A stretch of 64,000 nt of DNA, taken from positions 36,411 to 100,410 of the forward strand of contig NZ_CAKMAA020000013.1 in NCBI RefSeq assembly GCF_924101635.2, given 5' to 3'. Made by a program: the position numbers and the translations under genes. The notes under the pieces were generated by a model, which was not told the DNA's origin, did not search any database, and worked only from the letters and a program-made list of their open reading frames with translations. This document shows positions 45,977-55,189 of this stretch, in pieces. Origin of the DNA: Candidatus Nitrotoga sp. HW29. Lineage in GTDB: Bacteria > Pseudomonadota > Gammaproteobacteria > Burkholderiales > Gallionellaceae. Each line of letters opens with the position of its first letter. The stretch's first letter is position 1.

Positions 45977-48161
45977 TGTTACGCCTTTCGCGGCGCTTGC
46001 CGCTTTGTTTTATGCGGAGCATCCATCGATGCTTTAATAAGCGGGGCACGCTTGGCAGATGGCGCCGACACACTGACAGCAGATGGCGATTGAGCAATAA
46101 CCGCGGGTCGACCGACAGCAGTACCGCCAGTATTTTTAACGGTGCCAGCGGCCCATGCGCGGCGCGTCCCAAGGTCTGACCAAACAGATAAGCAAAGGTG
46201 TGGGCTTCGTAACGGCTGAGCGGGCCTTCGATATGCGCCATCGAGGTCAAACCGCGCTGCACTGCCGTCAGCGCAATCTGGCGAAAAATGCGTACGTTGA
46301 CCGCAATCTTATTGGCCGGAAGATTTTTGCTGGCATTGGTGCTGTGCTGCACCCAGCAACCGGCAATGGTGTTTAACACCAGCACTTCGCCTTCCAGCGC
46401 AAGCCGCAGAAATGAATCCATATCGGACGAGCTAATGTTGGCGCTATAACAACCATTGGCGACGGCAGCACGGCGATGATAGAGCGTACCGAGATGGGTG
46501 AAAAATCCCGTTTCATAGACAAATTTTAGATATTGCGCGCCACTCATCAATTGCTCCGTGCCAACGATGGGTGGCAAAATATCGACATCGGGACGCCTTC
46601 CACTACGGTAAGTTACACAGTGCCCGGCTTGGGCAAACAGCACTGAGCGTCCGGCATGATGCTGTAGCGCCTGCCATGCGTGGCTGATGAAACTGGCATC
46701 GGTCAGATAATCGTCACCATCCAGCATCAGCACCCATTCACCCCGCGCGTGTTCGACCAGTGCGCGGCGGTAATTGGCCACCCGCCCCAGATTACGCTCA
46801 TTGCAGATATAGCGAAAACGCGGATCACTGTCCCATTGGCGTGCCACAACCGCAGTCTGATCGGTAGAGGCATCATCAAGCACCAGTACTTCGAGTGACG
46901 CGAAATCCTGCATCAGCGCACTGCGAATCGCTTGCCCGATATATTGCGCCTGGTTATAGGTCGGGATCAGAATTGACACGATCGGCGCAATGGGCGCGGT
47001 CACCTCAATCTGAGCGATCAGGCAGGCGCGCTCCTGTGCTGGATCAGAGACTGGCGGATCGTTGGCAAGCGCACAACGAAACTGCGCCCGCAACCCGCCA
47101 TCAAGCAACAAACGTGATAGCCCCGTCGCCATGGTGGATATCTCATTGGGCACAATGAGGCCGGTGCGGCCGTTATCGATCAGCTCATCCACACCATTTA
47201 CATCGGTTACGATTACTGGGCAGCCCAGCGTCAGCGCCTCAATCACCACGGTCGGGCAGCCTTCAGAAGCCGAGAATAAGGCAAAAACAGTGCACTGCTG
47301 CATCCACGGCACCACGTTGCTGCGCACACCGGACAAAAAGAAGACGTCACTCATGTGCAGCGCCACGATCTCGGCTTGCAGGCGCGCCTGCTCCGGCCCT
47401 TCGCCCAATACATACCAGTCGAAGTCGACGCCGTCCTGGCGCAGCCTATGGTGGATTTGGAGGCATTGCAGAATCTGCTTCTCGGTAGAAAGACGTGCAA
47501 CCGTCAGCACTACTGGACGTTTGGATCCAAGCCACGGCGGGTCAGATATATCCATCCCCACGTTAGCGTGCGCTTCATTACGTGCCAACTCCACCGGCGG
47601 GTGCAACACTTGCCACGGCCGCCGCGCCAGCATTGGGCACTGCTGCGCCATGTGCTGCCACAGGCGGGCAGAAACCGGCAACACCAGATCGGCCGACAAC
47701 AAGGCGCATTCGATGGCGCTCCGCTCCGGCAATAAACGCTGGGGATACCGGGCCAAGCGCTCATCAACTAAAAACAGCAATTTACGCCGTGCCTGCACCA
47801 GGCTCATGGCCAAGCAGGCGCGCCGACTAGGGAAAACCGATGTCGCCAGCAGCGCGTGATAGGTATGCTGAAACGGCGGCAATGCACGCGCAGCCAATAA
47901 GAGATCAAGGCACCACAACGCATTGACGTCGGCTCTCCACGACTGTACATCCAGCGTGAAGACCGACACTTGCTGTGGCAATTGGCGCAACATCCCATCC
48001 GCACACGACCCCGTTACCAGCAGGTCGATGTCATAGTCAGGCACAAGTCGCTGCATATGCCGTAGCGCCAAAAACGCTGCGCCACCGGCCACAAACTCTT
48101 GAGCCAGGAATAAAATTCGATGCCGGGGTAGCGTATTAACCGCCATGTTCATAGTCGCCAA
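45966..48161 (-). CDS. Bifunctional glycosyltransferase (GT4 + GT2)
   Basis: A 731-residue two-domain protein. The N-terminal half (about 10-385) is a GT-B glycosyltransferase of family 4: VVLTVARLSTEKQILQCL, LGEGPEQARLQAEI and the EX7E-like SASEGCPTVVIEALTLGCPV. The C-terminal half (about 393-690) is a GT-A family 2 domain: VSILIPTYNQAQYIGQAI, LVLDDASTDQTA, YICNERNLGRVANYR and the DxD motif MLDGDDYL. It may add two sugars in succession to a surface glycan. It is the first gene of the operon with the methyltransferase and sulfotransferase-like genes. No membrane segment is obvious. Confidence 0.87.
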   Translation of the reverse strand: MATMNMAVNTLPRHRILFLAQEFVAGGAAFLALRHMQRLVPDYDIDLLVTGSCADGMLRQLPQQVSVFTLDVQSWRADVNALWCLDLLLAARALPPFQHTYHALLATSVFPSRRACLAMSLVQARRKLLFLVDERLARYPQRLLPERSAIECALLSADLVLPVSARLWQHMAQQCPMLARRPWQVLHPPVELARNEAHANVGMDISDPPWLGSKRPVVLTVARLSTEKQILQCLQIHHRLRQDGVDFDWYVLGEGPEQARLQAEIVALHMSDVFFLSGVRSNVVPWMQQCTVFALFSASEGCPTVVIEALTLGCPVIVTDVNGVDELIDNGRTGLIVPNEISTMATGLSRLLLDGGLRAQFRCALANDPPVSDPAQERACLIAQIEVTAPIAPIVSILIPTYNQAQYIGQAIRSALMQDFASLEVLVLDDASTDQTAVVARQWDSDPRFRYICNERNLGRVANYRRALVEHARGEWVLMLDGDDYLTDASFISHAWQALQHHAGRSVLFAQAGHCVTYRSGRRPDVDILPPIVGTEQLMSGAQYLKFVYETGFFTHLGTLYHRRAAVANGCYSANISSSDMDSFLRLALEGEVLVLNTIAGCWVQHSTNASKNLPANKIAVNVRIFRQIALTAVQRGLTSMAHIEGPLSRYEAHTFAYLFGQTLGRAAHGPLAPLKILAVLLSVDPRLLLNRHLLSVCRRHLPSVPRLLKHRWMLRIKQSGKRRERRNNVP

Positions 48162-48366
48162 CGCACCGTGAAGCGCCGTTCATTGAATAGACCCGCATTA
48201 TGTGCAAATCATGCTCCAGAAAAACCTGCTGTTAATTTTCCTTCGGCGCACAGGTTGCCCGCGCCATCGCGCCTGATGAAGTAACCATTGTGTTCCGGTT
48301 TCACGAACCGGTGAAATCGCTCATTTCACTTCACTGGAGAGTGGCTAACGCTTGAGTTAGAACCAT

Positions 48367-49191
48367 CTATGGCCACTTTTTCTTTCTAAGAACGTATTTC
48401 CGGTCGTCCGACAGCCAATTCAAGAACTCTTGCATCTGAGGGACACGCGGAACGTGTGTGTCTAGCCCATACGCTTCACTACATACGGTGCCTAGGAGGT
48501 CTCGAATGGGGGAGAGAAGCTTAACAATACGCAGTACAGCAAAGCGAACTGCTTGATCATGTAACCCGGGTAAGGCTAAGACCTCTGTTGTTGTCAGTGG
48601 GCTTTGATCGAGGCCATGCATTAGTGTGATAGTTACCTCATCTATAGCATTAGCAACCACGTCTGCTTGAAAAAGAATCTTTTCTTTCTGTTTTTTAGCT
48701 ACATCGTTGCAGAGGATAGTAGGAATTATTTGGCCCCAATGAACAAGCGGATCTAGGCCGCTTTGAGAAGCGCTTAGCGCATCCAGGTTGTGATATCGGG
48801 TTGTGCATGCGAAGCCACTGATGAGTAAAAAAAGGCTATGATCTGTTGCGTCAAAATAAATGTGACTTAGGATAGGGCATTGTCTTTTAATGCCGATCTT
48901 TCCACATGTCTCGTATAGCTCCACGATATTGTGGCCATAGGATTTCAACTGTTTTTTGGTTGGAACAGATAGAGAGTTGTTTAGCATATGATCAATGATC
49001 ACGATGGCTTTTAGCAGGCGTTCGATTCCAATCGATAGATTGAACAGAGCGGTATAGAAGGCACCCTTATTGTGAACGTCAGCCTTGCGAAGTTCCGTCA
49101 GTCCTATGCCTAGACATGAGCGAATGAGAAATCCCTCTTGCTGCAACAGCAGGTAAGAGGACGGAAACTTTGGAAGAGCCTGTATACTCAT
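48367..49191 (-). CDS. Hypothetical protein, unrecognised family
   Basis: About 274 residues from ATG 49191; an in-frame TTG at 49218 would add nine residues and overlap the preceding gene. It is mostly helical without signal peptide or membrane helix. Visible features are IGIERLLKAIVIIDHMLNN, SYGHNIVELYETCGKIGIKR and a basic end (YVLRKKKWP). Base use is more AT-rich than its neighbours, which suggests recent arrival. The start lies 4 bases after the stop of the hemerythrin-like gene, so it may be co-transcribed with it. I do not recognise a function. Confidence 0.6.
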   Translation of the reverse strand: MSIQALPKFPSSYLLLQQEGFLIRSCLGIGLTELRKADVHNKGAFYTALFNLSIGIERLLKAIVIIDHMLNNSLSVPTKKQLKSYGHNIVELYETCGKIGIKRQCPILSHIYFDATDHSLFLLISGFACTTRYHNLDALSASQSGLDPLVHWGQIIPTILCNDVAKKQKEKILFQADVVANAIDEVTITLMHGLDQSPLTTTEVLALPGLHDQAVRFAVLRIVKLLSPIRDLLGTVCSEAYGLDTHVPRVPQMQEFLNWLSDDRKYVLRKKKWP

Positions 49192-49195
49192 AGGG

Positions 49196-49735
49196 CTAAG
49201 ATGTATTGGAAAACACAACTCCGCGCCGTGCTGCCATGCTTCTACCTAGTGCTTCCAGTTGCATATGATCCAGCAGCTTTGCCGCTTGCGGCAGTAGCTG
49301 CGTATTTTCCAGGGAGATGTGGTGATCATGCACTTGGATGAAATGCTCCGCCGATTTAATGTCCAACTCCGTCGCGCGGCCTTCTGCAATACCAACTAAC
49401 AAAGGCCGCAATTGTTGCCACGCCGCATTCAGCATCTTGTGCTCGTCTAGCAAGCGCGCTATTAATTTGTGTATCTCTGTGTTTGGGGTGGCGAGCAGGC
49501 ACGGGAATAAATCCTGCTCTTCGTCGTCATGATGATTCTGCCCGGCGGTATCGAAATAGCGCAGGATGGCCTGTGCTGCTTGTTGTGCCTGCGTATCGCA
49601 GCCATAAGATGACAAGTGTTGCGGCAACTTGCGCAGCGTGGCGCACTGTGATTGTATCTTGCCGTGACACGCTAACAGCATTTCCAGTGGGTTATCAAAG
49701 CTTGGTGCGAATGCGCCACCCAATAATTCACTCAT
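49196..49735 (-). CDS. Hemerythrin-like HHE-domain protein
   Basis: A 179-residue helical protein. The start at 49735 (AAGGAA upstream) is better than an earlier ATG. The metal-binding histidines and glutamates of a hemerythrin HHE domain are visible: CHGKIQSQC, NHHDDEEQDLFPCLL, LLDEHKMLNAAW and FIQVHDHHISLENTQLLP. Such proteins bind a di-iron centre and are linked to O2, NO or iron handling. The downstream neighbour is unknown and the upstream gene is HPP-family. Confidence 0.85.
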   Translation of the reverse strand: MSELLGGAFAPSFDNPLEMLLACHGKIQSQCATLRKLPQHLSSYGCDTQAQQAAQAILRYFDTAGQNHHDDEEQDLFPCLLATPNTEIHKLIARLLDEHKMLNAAWQQLRPLLVGIAEGRATELDIKSAEHFIQVHDHHISLENTQLLPQAAKLLDHMQLEALGRSMAARRGVVFSNTS

Positions 49736-49785
49736 TTGTGTTCCTTGTGCATCACAAATAATCACAAACACGCCATAGCAATGGA

Positions 49786-50496
49786 TTAAGAATTAGTTTT
49801 ACCGCCACGATTCTGCGCATTTTTAATAGCCAGCTCGTAGATATCGACAAGGTCTTCTTCGCTAACGTCGATCACACCATCCATTTGAGTCAATGCCCAT
49901 TCGATATCAGTTCGTTCTAGTTGGATATGCTTGGGTTTTGTATCCGTTTTTAGTACGGGTTGGGGGATATGCCGTACCGGGTAGCTCCTGCCAGGCAGAA
50001 GGTTGTTGATCAGCAATGCCAGCACCAAGGAAGTTCCGATATTCGTCAGCACGATGCACACTACCCATGGCCACCCCATAGGGGTGAATTGCGTACTGAA
50101 TAGTACTAACGTGAGCGCCGTGGATGCGCCCGGCGGATGCAGGCAATTCAGGTAATGCATCAGAAAAATTGCCAGGCCTACTGCGCAGCCTGCGGCTAAT
50201 AACGGATCAGCGATATACTGGCTGCATAACCAACCCGCTAATGTCGAAATTAAATGGCCGCCGAGTAACGGCCACGGCTGTGCCATAGGGCTATGCGGTG
50301 CAGCAAAGAGAAGAACAGCGGAGGCTGCTATTGAACCCAGCATGACAAATGGATCATTGGGCTGTGGCAGGTATTTGAGCACTAACCCCAAGAGCAGGAT
50401 GGCAATGCCAGCGATCAAGCCGTTGCGTATTTTCTCGGTGACCGAAATGGGTGCAGTATGTGACTGAAAGGATAGAATAAACTCTTTAAAATTCAT
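49786..50496 (-). CDS. HPP-family integral membrane protein
   Basis: A 236-residue protein with four to five membrane helices (GLIAGIAILLLGLVLKYL, VMLGSIAASAVLLFAAP, LLAAGCAVGLAIFLMHYLN, VVCIVLTNIGTSLVLALLI) and the name-giving motif CLHPPGASTAL. A hydrophilic C-terminal tail of about 65 residues follows. HPP proteins of plants and cyanobacteria are implicated in nitrite transport, but bacterial members are mostly uncharacterised. The neighbouring hemerythrin-like gene could point to nitrogen-oxide handling; that is an inference. Confidence 0.87.
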   Translation of the reverse strand: MNFKEFILSFQSHTAPISVTEKIRNGLIAGIAILLLGLVLKYLPQPNDPFVMLGSIAASAVLLFAAPHSPMAQPWPLLGGHLISTLAGWLCSQYIADPLLAAGCAVGLAIFLMHYLNCLHPPGASTALTLVLFSTQFTPMGWPWVVCIVLTNIGTSLVLALLINNLLPGRSYPVRHIPQPVLKTDTKPKHIQLERTDIEWALTQMDGVIDVSEEDLVDIYELAIKNAQNRGGKTNS

Positions 50497-50552
50497 GACG
50501 TCTGATTTCTTTTTTGACTAATTGTAAAGCATGATTTGTTAATGTACGGAAT

Positions 50553-51407
50553 TCAATAGGAATGCTGAACCTGGTTGTTAAATAAATTCACCAATCCATC
50601 CAGTCCCACAAAGTTAAATGCATAACTGGCCTGTGCGAGTACGATCGGTTTGGCGTGATAGGCGATACTGACGCCTGCTTGCGCCATCATCTTGAGATCG
50701 TTGGCGCCATCGCCCATAGCAATAACTTGTTCCGCTTTAAGCTTCAGTTCATCCCGGATACGTACCAACCAATCAGCTTTGCCTTGTGCGTCGAGAATAT
50801 GCCCGAGTACTTTCCCAGTCAGTTTGCCGTTGATGATCTCCAGTGTATTGGCATGCGCGTAGTCGAGCCCCAGGCGTTGTTTTAAGCGGTCGGCGAAGAA
50901 GGCAAAACCGCCCGACACCAGCATGGTCTTGATACCGTGTCCTTTTAGTTTATTCAGCATGATCTCGGCACCGGGATTGAGCTGCAGACGCTCGTCATAT
51001 ACACGTTGTAATGCACTTTCTTCCAATCCCTCCAGCAACGCGACACGGCGCCGCAGGCTTTCACTGAAATCCATCTCGCCACGCATTGCGGCGGCAGTGA
51101 TGGCTGCTACTTGCGGTTTAATGCCGACCATGTCGGCGACCTCGTCGATACATTCTATGGAAATGAGAGTGGAATCCATGTCCATCACTACCAGACCAAA
51201 GTCTGATAAATGCTGGCTTGGGCGGACAAAGCCATAATCGAGTTGGTGTTCGTAACAATAGGCAGCAATGGCATCATGTGGCTTGGCATCATAGAGCCGG
51301 TAGGTGTGTGCCGAGATTTGTTCAATGTGGGATGCCGTGGTCAGTCCGGCAAGGTGGTTCAAATGAGCAGGGGTGATGTCTTGAATGCCTTGAATAATGA
51401 AGTTCAT
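50553..51407 (-). CDS. serB: Phosphoserine phosphatase
   Basis: SerB makes serine from phosphoserine. The 284-residue HAD-family protein has the catalytic DxDxT motif in VVMDMDSTLISIECIDE, LEGLEESALQRVYDERL in the cap, motif II in TMLVSGGFAFFADRLK, and motif III/IV in IAMGDGANDLKMMAQAG. The N-terminal 65 residues form an ACT-like region. It lies 95 bases upstream of the unrelated HPP gene and downstream of mfd on the same strand. Confidence 0.96.
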   Translation of the reverse strand: MNFIIQGIQDITPAHLNHLAGLTTASHIEQISAHTYRLYDAKPHDAIAAYCYEHQLDYGFVRPSQHLSDFGLVVMDMDSTLISIECIDEVADMVGIKPQVAAITAAAMRGEMDFSESLRRRVALLEGLEESALQRVYDERLQLNPGAEIMLNKLKGHGIKTMLVSGGFAFFADRLKQRLGLDYAHANTLEIINGKLTGKVLGHILDAQGKADWLVRIRDELKLKAEQVIAMGDGANDLKMMAQAGVSIAYHAKPIVLAQASYAFNFVGLDGLVNLFNNQVQHSY

Positions 51408-51502
51408 GTATTTATAAAATTTTGTTTGGGCGCGATGAGAAAAGACGGCTTGTCATCCTCTCAAAAAGCGACATGGCAACGATTGTAACGAAGCTAAATG
51501 AT

Positions 51503-54500
51503 TCACGATAGCTCTTTAAAGAAGTTCTTGATCGCCAGTACACGTTGATCGACATCGCCGTATTTTAATTCAATTCTCAGTTTGTCCGGACCATTCAATT
51601 TGTATTGGCGCTTGCTTTGGATGAGCGTAATGATGCGCATTGGGTCTACGGGTGGATTGGGCATAAATTGAATTTGAATGACCTCGCTGGAAGCATCCAC
51701 CTTGATAATACCGAGCTGTTTGGCAGTGATGCGCAGACGGTGGCAATCAAGCAATGCATGAGCAGGCGGCGGTAACAGACCAAAGCGGTCTATCAGCTCC
51801 TGATGCATGTCGTCCAGTTTCTCTGATGTGGTGCAGTTAGCCATACGTTTGTACAGCACCAGTCGCTGGTGAATGTCACCGCAGTAATCATTGGGCAGCA
51901 GGGCGGGGGTATGCAGGTTAATCTCGGTGGCGACCCCAAGCGGATGCGCCATGTCCGGCTCATGACCGAGTCTGAGCGAGGTAATGGCCGCATTGAGCAT
52001 GTCCGTATAGAGTGAAAAACCAATTTCATGCATTTCACCGCTTTGTGACTCGCCCAGTACTTCGCCCGCGCCGCGAATTTCCAGATCATGCATCGCAAGA
52101 TAGAAGCCGCTTCCCAGTTGTTCCATGGCCTGAATAGCTTCCAATCTTTTCTTCGCCTGGGCGGTCAATCCCTCCATATTGTCCACCAATAAATAGGCGT
52201 ATGCTTGATGGTGCGAGCGCCCAACCCGGCCCCGCAATTGATGTAACTGCGCTAATCCAAAACGGTCGGCCCGATTCATGATGATGGTATTGGCACTGGG
52301 TACGTCGATACCGGTTTCTATAATGGTGGTGCACAGCAGCACATTAAAGCGCTGTTGATAAAAATCACGCATGACTGCTTCCAAGTCGCGTTCTCCCATC
52401 TGTCCGTGCGCGATGCGAATACGTGCCTCAGGCAGTAAAGTCTCCAGCTTTTCCGCCATATTGGCGATGGTATCAACCTCGTTGTGCAGGAAATAAACTT
52501 GTCCGCCGCGTTTCAATTCGCGCAGCACTGCTTCACGGATGACGCCCGGGCTGTAGCTACTGACGAAGGTTTTGATCGATAGACGGCGCTGCGGTGCAGT
52601 GGCAATTACCGAGAAATCACGTAGCCCTTCCAAAGACATGGCCAGCGTGCGCGGAATCGGCGTGGCGGTTAAGGTAAGAACGTCAACTTCGGCGCGGAGC
52701 GCTTTAAGGCGCTCCTTCTGCTGCACGCCGAAACGGTGTTCTTCGTCGATAATGATCAGTCCCAGATTGTGGAATTTAATATCCTTTTGAATCAGTTTGT
52801 GTGTACCGATGATGATATCAAGCTTGCCATCTCCCATGTCCTTTAGCGTTTGAGTTTGTTCCTTGGCAGAGCGGAAGCGTGACAGTTCGCCAATTTTGAT
52901 AGGCCAGTCGGCAAAACGATTGCTGAAGTTCTGGAAATGCTGCTCTGTGAGTAGCGTGGTAGGAACCAGCACTGCTACTTGTTTGCCATCCATCGCCGCA
53001 ATAAAGGCAGCGCGTAGCGCCACTTCCGTTTTACCAAAACCCACATCGCCGCAGATTAGCCGATCCATCGGTTTTTCGCTCTGCAGATCAGTGACCACCG
53101 CCTTAATGGCGGCGGCCTGGTCCGGCGTTTCTTCAAAACCAAAACCGGCGGCGAATGCTTCGTAATCATGTTGCGATAATTTGAATAGGTGCCCTTTGCG
53201 GGTAGCGCGTTGGGCATATAGATTGAGTAATTCGGCAGCGGTATCGCGCACTTGTTGCATGGCGCGACGTTTGGCCTTATCCCAAGTGTCGCTGCCCAGC
53301 TTATGCAATGGTGCGGTTTCCGGGGCCCCGCCACTGTAACGGCTGATTACATGCAGTTGTGCCACTGGAACATACAATTTATCTCCACCGGCATACTCCA
53401 GCAATAAAAACTCGTTCTCGCCTTCGCCGAGATCAAGGTTTATCAAGCCATGATAACGTGCGATGCCATGCTGTTCGTGTACCACGGGGTCACCTGGCTT
53501 GAGCTCGGACAGATCGCGCAGCATTCCTTCCACGTTGCCTTTTTTTGTGGCGCGCGCAATTCGGCTGCGCGGTTGTGCGGCATACAGTTCAGTTTCTGTA
53601 ATAATTGCCAGTTGTTTATTTTGCAGGATGAAACCATTCTGCAGCGCTCCTACGGTAAGCATGAAGTGATCGTTACCGGTGAGAAATTTCGCGTAGTCTT
53701 CACACAGGACAGGTGTTAAGGCGTATTCACGCAAATACTCGGCCATTATTTCGCGCCGTCCCAAACTGTCGGCGAGCAGCAATACTCGGCCAGGGTAATC
53801 TTGTAAAAAGTTCTGGAGTGCATGTGTCGGAATATCGGCGCGCCGATTTACCGCGATGTCGGGTAATTTTTTGGTAGCGCAAGAAGTAAACGTTTTATGT
53901 GTTTTTTCTTCTTGGAAGAGCGCAAGAGGAGCCTCTCCCACTTTTGCTTTAATCTCGGAATTGACAGTTTGAGAGGAAAAAGGGGTCTCTGTGATGAGGT
54001 CGATACGTTTGAAATTTTTTGCAGCAATAAAGAAGCTTTCCGCACTCAAAAACAATTCGTGCGGTTCCAATAAAGGACGTTGCGGGTCACCGCGAAGCAG
54101 GTTGTAGCGCGACTGCGCATCCTTTGCAAAAGTGGCAATGGCCGCATCCACATTGTGATGCATGCATAGCGTGGCATGCGCAGGCAAATAATCAAATAAT
54201 GTGGCTGTATGCTCGAAAAACAAAGGGAGGTAGTATTCGATGCCTGCAGGCGCGATGCCACGGCTCACGCCTTTGTAAATACTGGCTTTGGATGGATCAC
54301 CCTCGAAACGATCGCGGAAATTTTGACGAAAACGCGCCTGTCCGGCTTCATCCAGTGGAAACTCGCGTGCCGGCAACAGGCGAATCTCTCGCACCGGATA
54401 GATAGTGCGTTGAGTATCCACATCGAAGGTCGCGATCGTATCAATTTCGTCATCGAACAGATCGATGCGGTAAGGCACACTACTGCCCATTGGAAACAAA

Positions 54501-54988
54501 TCAATCAAACCACCCCGCACGCAATACTCACCCGGTGTCAGCACCTGTTGAACATGGGTATAACCGGCCAATGTCATTTGCTCACGCAATTGGGCGATAT
54601 CCAGTTTCTCGTTGCACTTAAGAAAGAAAGTAAACGCAGCCAGATATTCCACCGGTGACAACGGATAGAGCGCAGTGGTTATCGGGACGACGATTACATC
54701 ACATGATTGGCTGCGAATATGATGCAGCGTAGCAAGTCGTTCGGAGATGAGGTCTTGATGCGGCGAGAAATGATCATAAGGCAGCGTTTCCCAATCCGGC
54801 AGCAGATGTACACGCAGTGTCGGGGAAAAAAAAGGAATTTCTTCCACTAGCCGTTGTGCTTCCTGCGCGCTGGCGGCAATGACTACCAGCGGTACATGTA
54901 GTTCGGCATATTGTGCCAGAGCCAAGGCGTCAGACGAACCATACAGATGGGTATAGCGTGGATGGGGGTGTGAAGAAGAAAACAGCAT
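51503..54988 (-). CDS. mfd: Transcription-repair coupling factor
   Basis: Mfd (1161 residues) pushes stalled RNA polymerase off DNA and recruits UvrA. The N-terminal UvrB-like region has LLPDWETLPYDHFSPHQD and YCVRGGLIDLFPMGS. The RNAP-interaction domain begins LKPGDPVVHEQHGIARYHGL. The helicase core has Walker A GDVGFGKTEVALRAAF, motif II IIDEEHRFGVQQKE, TATPIPRTL, and motif VI QLRGRVGRSHHQAYAYLL. The C-terminal TRCF domain ends the protein. Length and motifs are complete. Confidence 0.97.
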   Translation of the reverse strand: MLFSSSHPHPRYTHLYGSSDALALAQYAELHVPLVVIAASAQEAQRLVEEIPFFSPTLRVHLLPDWETLPYDHFSPHQDLISERLATLHHIRSQSCDVIVVPITTALYPLSPVEYLAAFTFFLKCNEKLDIAQLREQMTLAGYTHVQQVLTPGEYCVRGGLIDLFPMGSSVPYRIDLFDDEIDTIATFDVDTQRTIYPVREIRLLPAREFPLDEAGQARFRQNFRDRFEGDPSKASIYKGVSRGIAPAGIEYYLPLFFEHTATLFDYLPAHATLCMHHNVDAAIATFAKDAQSRYNLLRGDPQRPLLEPHELFLSAESFFIAAKNFKRIDLITETPFSSQTVNSEIKAKVGEAPLALFQEEKTHKTFTSCATKKLPDIAVNRRADIPTHALQNFLQDYPGRVLLLADSLGRREIMAEYLREYALTPVLCEDYAKFLTGNDHFMLTVGALQNGFILQNKQLAIITETELYAAQPRSRIARATKKGNVEGMLRDLSELKPGDPVVHEQHGIARYHGLINLDLGEGENEFLLLEYAGGDKLYVPVAQLHVISRYSGGAPETAPLHKLGSDTWDKAKRRAMQQVRDTAAELLNLYAQRATRKGHLFKLSQHDYEAFAAGFGFEETPDQAAAIKAVVTDLQSEKPMDRLICGDVGFGKTEVALRAAFIAAMDGKQVAVLVPTTLLTEQHFQNFSNRFADWPIKIGELSRFRSAKEQTQTLKDMGDGKLDIIIGTHKLIQKDIKFHNLGLIIIDEEHRFGVQQKERLKALRAEVDVLTLTATPIPRTLAMSLEGLRDFSVIATAPQRRLSIKTFVSSYSPGVIREAVLRELKRGGQVYFLHNEVDTIANMAEKLETLLPEARIRIAHGQMGERDLEAVMRDFYQQRFNVLLCTTIIETGIDVPSANTIIMNRADRFGLAQLHQLRGRVGRSHHQAYAYLLVDNMEGLTAQAKKRLEAIQAMEQLGSGFYLAMHDLEIRGAGEVLGESQSGEMHEIGFSLYTDMLNAAITSLRLGHEPDMAHPLGVATEINLHTPALLPNDYCGDIHQRLVLYKRMANCTTSEKLDDMHQELIDRFGLLPPPAHALLDCHRLRITAKQLGIIKVDASSEVIQIQFMPNPPVDPMRIITLIQSKRQYKLNGPDKLRIELKYGDVDQRVLAIKNFFKELS

Positions 54989-55189
54989 GGGAAAATAAGG
55001 TACAGCTCAGTTTCAAGGGGCGGCATTATAAAGGGAAGCCTCGCAGTTGGCATGGATTGAATAATTCTCATGTTTTTGCGGGGATCGTAACTTGAATTTT
55101 AATTCATATAAAAAACTGTGTAGTCGGTATTCTTGCATCAATTATGCATGAGATATGACGTAAATTTATTTATTGAAGCAGAGTGGGAA

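Noticed and set aside
46895..47859. Long plus-strand frames opposite the double glycosyltransferase (up to 265 codons)
   Set aside because: They are antisense to a clear two-domain glycosyltransferase with intact motifs; GC-rich coding DNA often leaves the opposite strand open.
48290..48310. Small hairpin CCGGTT-TCACG-AACCGG before the glycan operon
   Set aside because: Six-bp stem with no T run and no clear relation to either flanking gene; likely chance.
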